DNA of 64,000 nucleotides from a bacterium (GTDB taxonomy: Bacteria; Krumholzibacteriota; Krumholzibacteriia; LZORAL124-64-63). Each line of letters begins with the position of its first letter. The first letter of the stretch is position 1. The translations under genes were made by a program, and so were the position numbers. The notes under the pieces were generated by a model. It was not told where the DNA came from and made no database searches. It worked only from the letters and a program-made list of their open reading frames with translations. Positions 60,979 through 64,000 of this stretch are shown piece after piece. The stretch spans positions 1 through 64,000 of the forward strand of contig JAAEOA010000311.1 in assembly GCA_024223715.1 (NCBI GenBank), read 5' to 3'.

Positions 60979-62693
60979 TGTTGATGGCCTTTTGGGCGGG
61001 AAGTCCACATTTGATTCAGGGGTTGTCCCCCGAGCAGCATCGGGTCTATATCAGCGTTAGGATCGAGTCGACAATGCACCAAGGCAGGTCCCGGGTGCTC
61101 CAAAGCCTTTTGGCAAATGACTGGCAATTGATCGGGTTGATCAAGTAACCAGCTTTTGATTCCATATGCCTGGCCAATCGCTTTAAAGTCAGGATTGGTT
61201 TTGTTGCCGCAGGTCAGATCTTCGGGCCAGTTCATCAACTGAAATTGAGAGACAAGAGCCAGGCGGGAATTATCCATGACGAATATTTTCACTGGCAGAT
61301 TGAAGTCCACAATGGTTTGTAATTCCTGAATGTTGATTTGAAAAGATCCATCGCCTGCAAAACAAATTACGGTGTGGTCGGGGCAGGCAAAAGCGGCCCC
61401 AACTGCGCTGGGTAAATCGTAGCCCATGGCACCATGGCCGGCGGAAGTCAGAAAGAGGCGGTCCGGTGAATGAAAAGAGAAATGACGGGCGGCCCAATGC
61501 TGATGGCTGCCAACACCAGTGGTGGCAACAATGCGTTGTCCCTTGGTTAATTGGTTTATGGCTTCCACAAGAGTTTGGGGGAGGATTTTTTCTTTTCCAG
61601 GCGCCACACTCAGAGAGTGTTCCTGCTTCCAGGTTTCTATTTTCTCATGCCACGATTTAAGATCGTTGGGCGATGTCGGTTTCAGCAGATTGTTGACCCG
61701 ACTCAAAAACTGATCAACATCGGCAAAAATCTTCAATTGAGTATCCACTCTGCAGTGTTCCAGCTCGTCAACATCCAGGTCTACGTGAATGATTTTTCCA
61801 TCAGCAGCCAGGCTGCTTGTTTCAGAGCCGGTAATGCGAACATCCAGACGGGACCCAAGGACCAGTAACAGGTCGGCTTCATGCAGGGCCAGACCGGCGT
61901 ATTGATTTCCGGTATGACCGGCAAAGCCCAGACTCAAATCAGAGTCTTCATCAAAAGAACCAATTCCCGGCAAGGTTGTGACCACGGGAATGCGGAACTT
62001 TACAGCCAGATCATTCAGGCTCTTGGTTGCACCGGAAATTAATACGCCTTGTCCGGCAAGAATGACCGGGCGTTGGGCCTGGGCAATCATTTCGGCAGCA
62101 TTTTGCGTGAGATCCTGATCCAGGTCGGGCAAATCCAGCATACCCGCTGGGGGTGCAATTTTTTCAGGAGACCCTTTAATGGAATCACGTTGCACATCCA
62201 TGGGCAAATCGATAACCACCGGACCGCAGCGCCCATCAACTGCCAGCTGGAAAGCCTGTTCCAGTCTTGGGGCGGCATCGTCCGGTTTGGCGGGTTGCCA
62301 GGCGGCTTTGCAGATACCATTCATCAGGCCAAGGCAATCTATTTCCTGGAAGCCCAGCTGCCGAACCTTTCGACCACTGAACAGATCACCGGTTCCCACC
62401 TGGCCGCAAATGGCGACCAGGGGAGTTGAGTCGTAAAACGCATCAGCAATAACGGTGGCTAAGTTGGTGGCACCGGGACCGGAAGTAACCATGACCACCT
62501 GAGGCTGGCCAGTCAGTCGAGAAGCAGCGAGAGCCATGTATCCGGCACCTTGTTCGTGACGGGCGCAAACAATTTCAATTCCCAGCTGTGAAAGAGCGTC
62601 GTAAAGGGGAGCAATGGTGCCACCGGGAAAAGTGAAAACCCGTTTTAATCCCTGGTCCCGAATTACCTGGGCCATGCTCAATGCACCGGTCAT
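60975..62693 (-). CDS. Acetolactate-synthase-like TPP-dependent enzyme (possible YerE-type)
   Basis: This 572-residue ThDP enzyme has three domains. The N-terminal pyrimidine-binding domain has VFTFPGGTIAPLYDAL and the activating Glu47 (ARHEQGAGYMA). A middle domain (VILAGQGVLISGATKSL) follows, then a C-terminal pyrophosphate-binding domain with GDGSFQINIQELQTIVDFNL and DNSRLALV. It could be a biosynthetic acetolactate synthase, but its place in a deoxysugar cluster suggests the YerE type. That enzyme adds a two-carbon acetyl unit from pyruvate to a CDP-3,6-dideoxy-4-hexulose. The ATG was preferred over a TTG four codons earlier because neither has a clear ribosome-binding site and the family begins here. 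Confidence 0.85.
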   Translation of the reverse strand: MTGALSMAQVIRDQGLKRVFTFPGGTIAPLYDALSQLGIEIVCARHEQGAGYMALAASRLTGQPQVVMVTSGPGATNLATVIADAFYDSTPLVAICGQVGTGDLFSGRKVRQLGFQEIDCLGLMNGICKAAWQPAKPDDAAPRLEQAFQLAVDGRCGPVVIDLPMDVQRDSIKGSPEKIAPPAGMLDLPDLDQDLTQNAAEMIAQAQRPVILAGQGVLISGATKSLNDLAVKFRIPVVTTLPGIGSFDEDSDLSLGFAGHTGNQYAGLALHEADLLLVLGSRLDVRITGSETSSLAADGKIIHVDLDVDELEHCRVDTQLKIFADVDQFLSRVNNLLKPTSPNDLKSWHEKIETWKQEHSLSVAPGKEKILPQTLVEAINQLTKGQRIVATTGVGSHQHWAARHFSFHSPDRLFLTSAGHGAMGYDLPSAVGAAFACPDHTVICFAGDGSFQINIQELQTIVDFNLPVKIFVMDNSRLALVSQFQLMNWPEDLTCGNKTNPDFKAIGQAYGIKSWLLDQPDQLPVICQKALEHPGPALVHCRLDPNADIDPMLLGGQPLNQMWTSRPKGHQQ

Positions 62694-62797
62694 TTTTGAT
62701 GCCAATCTGAAGAAGTTTTTGGGCTCCAGCCCATAGGGTAACCTTTAGTATTGGCAGATTAGAGGCAACTGGAGCAATGGTCAAGTGCGGAGGAGCT

Positions 62798-63862
62798 TTA
62801 AAGGGAAATTGAAATAGCGGAATATTCATGGAAGCCGTCTTGGTCCGAAGCGGCAATGGCCACAACTTGACCGGAATAATTCTGCGGAAGCCGGGGGGCG
62901 ATGATTTTTTCGAATAAGCCTTCGCCAATGCGCAAGGGAGTCATGACAATAAGGTTGTAGGGAGTGAGGTCCACAGTGGTAGCGTCGAGCAGGGTGTGGG
63001 TTTCGAATTTTAGCCCCACTTCTTCAGGCAATCCGCTGCAAAAATCAACATTGGCTTTGAGGTCACTATTCATATTATCGAGAATGAAGCTGGACACGGT
63101 GCCTGCTCCATAAAAAAGGGCATGGGTCCCGGGTTGATTCAGAAGGGAAATGAGGTCAGGTGCCAGGCGGCTTTGTTGTTCATACTGTATCCAGGCGGGA
63201 TCCACGTGTTCTTTGACTATTTCGTTCCACATCTTCTGTTCAATAATGTAGCTGGTGGAACTAAACTTTTTGTCTGGATTGTTTTTGGTGCTGATGCCGC
63301 CATGAAATAAAAAGTGTTCGATTACTCCTACGGTGAATCCGTGCTTTCGAGCGTCGCAAATAAAAATGAATTCACCCCAGCGGTTGGCCCCCTGTTCGTT
63401 AAAATGATTGATTTTGGTTAGAACTTTTTTTGCCACAAACAGGAAACACCCGCAAACTGCGTCACAGTGACGGAATTCAAAAGGTTTTAACCCAGTCGGG
63501 TTTTTGCCTCGGTCTTTGGCGACCAGTGGAATTTGACCATCATTATTGACCAGATCGTAACCCCGGTCCTGAACCAGATTTGTTTCCGGATAAATCATGG
63601 TCATGCCCAGAATGTCGGCCTTGGATTGGTGTTTTTGCAGGGCCTCGTACCAGCCATCGGAAAAGATGATGTCGTCCCCGACAAAGAGGGTGTCCTCAGG
63701 GGAATCCAGGCTATCCAAAGCAAAATTCAGGGTTTGTTCCCTGAAATTGCGTTCACGGATAAGGTGAATGTCGAACGAGGCTTGAGGTGCCGTGCTAAGC
63801 AGGGAATCAAGGCAGCGCTGAGCGGTTTGGTTGCCCAAAGAACTGAGAATGATGACTCTCAT
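62798..63862 (-). CDS. GT2-like glycosyltransferase with C-terminal Rossmann-like domain
   Basis: In this 354-residue protein, residues 1-220 resemble a GT-A nucleotide-sugar transferase (VIILSSLGNQTAQRCLDSLLST, DTLFVGDDIIFSDGWYEAL, CDAVCGCFLFVAKKVL), with FVGDD probably the metal-binding acidic pair. Residues about 245-345 form a separate unit starting ALFYGAGTVSSFILDNM and ending YSGQVVAIA. It is the same kind of Rossmann-like cap seen on the B12 radical SAM protein and on the methyltransferase fusion. GGAAGGG precedes the ATG, which overlaps the stop of the gene upstream. Confidence 0.78.
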   Translation of the reverse strand: MRVIILSSLGNQTAQRCLDSLLSTAPQASFDIHLIRERNFREQTLNFALDSLDSPEDTLFVGDDIIFSDGWYEALQKHQSKADILGMTMIYPETNLVQDRGYDLVNNDGQIPLVAKDRGKNPTGLKPFEFRHCDAVCGCFLFVAKKVLTKINHFNEQGANRWGEFIFICDARKHGFTVGVIEHFLFHGGISTKNNPDKKFSSTSYIIEQKMWNEIVKEHVDPAWIQYEQQSRLAPDLISLLNQPGTHALFYGAGTVSSFILDNMNSDLKANVDFCSGLPEEVGLKFETHTLLDATTVDLTPYNLIVMTPLRIGEGLFEKIIAPRLPQNYSGQVVAIAASDQDGFHEYSAISISL

Positions 63863-64000
63863 GAGTTAACCCTTCCTGGGGGTGCCTGGGGGCTGAAGGT
63901 GAACCCGATGGTGGAGTTGCCCGTAATTGTTACCGGTTGATAAATCTTATCCCAGGGAGGAAGAGATTCAGGTTCATCCAGCAGGTACATCTTCACATAG
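63859..64000 (-). CDS. C-terminal fragment of an unidentified protein (truncated by window edge)
   Basis: The last 46 codons of an upstream gene read YVKMYLLDEPESLPPWDKIY, then a beta-like stretch ending in PPGRVNS. The Pro-rich beta-strand-like ending gives no family. Its TGA overlaps the ATG of the following transferase as ATGA, showing that the glycan transcription unit continues beyond the window. Confidence 0.6.
   Translation of the reverse strand, partial: YVKMYLLDEPESLPPWDKIYQPVTITGNSTIGFTFSPQAPPGRVNS

Noticed and set aside
1-64000. CRISPR arrays, insertion sequences, prophage genes, rRNA or tRNA
   Set aside because: No regularly spaced repeats, transposase or integrase motifs or tRNA-like cloverleafs were seen; tRNAscan and an IS search could confirm.

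Overview
The window looks like a bacterial chromosome segment from an uncultivated-type member of the Fibrobacterota-Chlorobiota-Bacteroidota (FCB) neighbourhood, for example a Krumholzibacteriota- or Latescibacterota-like lineage. This is an inference. It rests on an exported protein with a C-terminal NPFNP/FlgD-Ig-like module, a very long GreA, many secreted S8, S9 and MA-type peptidases, an unusual type II secretion operon, and very frequent TTG and GTG starts. I found no rRNA, tRNA, CRISPR array, insertion sequence or phage gene. Coding density is high and no gene-free stretch exceeds 300 bases; the longest is 14971-15269.

Layout. 1-2984 (minus): a transsulfuration-type PLP enzyme, a divergent RelA/SpoT-fold-like protein and a truncated glycosyltransferase. 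3252-14970: an exported tripeptidyl-peptidase-II-like subtilase, a glycosyltransferase, an orphan histidine kinase overlapping a sirtuin tail to tail, an MA-type membrane peptidase, an NPFNP protein and a GreA with a long N-terminal extension. 15270-24225: an eight-gene type II secretion / type IV pilus-like operon (pseudopilin, GspE, GspF, multi-domain pseudopilin, PilM/PilN-like fusion, GspM/PilO-like, GspC-like, secretin), with one more pseudopilin facing it at 24311-24979. 25218-37884: a mixed region of SDR, lipoproteins, S9 peptidase, aldehyde dehydrogenase, exported proteins, a Bax-like hydrolase and a divergent pair of phosphoribosyltransferase paralogues.

38034-40991 is the most unusual system. 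It is a tightly coupled operon of a DUF1858-like/substrate-binding-like protein without a signal peptide, a cysteine-containing SIMIBI-type GTPase and an ABC ATPase, with no permease. It sits behind a promoter whose -10 is covered by an inverted repeat.

41234-45626 (plus) and 63862-45666 (minus) are two converging surface-glycan clusters. The plus cluster encodes an SpsF-like cytidylyltransferase, a Maf/DUF115 glycosyltransferase and a B12-type radical SAM protein. The minus cluster is a probable 15-gene transcription unit. It combines CDP-dideoxyhexose enzymes (RfbF, RfbH, an RmlC-like epimerase), an acetolactate-synthase-like TPP enzyme, an N-acetyl sugar amidotransferase, an ATP-grasp protein, several glycosyltransferases, two SPASM-type radical SAM domains (one fused to a nucleotide-sugar epimerase/reductase) and a glycosyltransferase-methyltransferase fusion. 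Together these suggest a highly modified, possibly branched-chain deoxysugar-containing glycan on the cell surface or on a glycoprotein.
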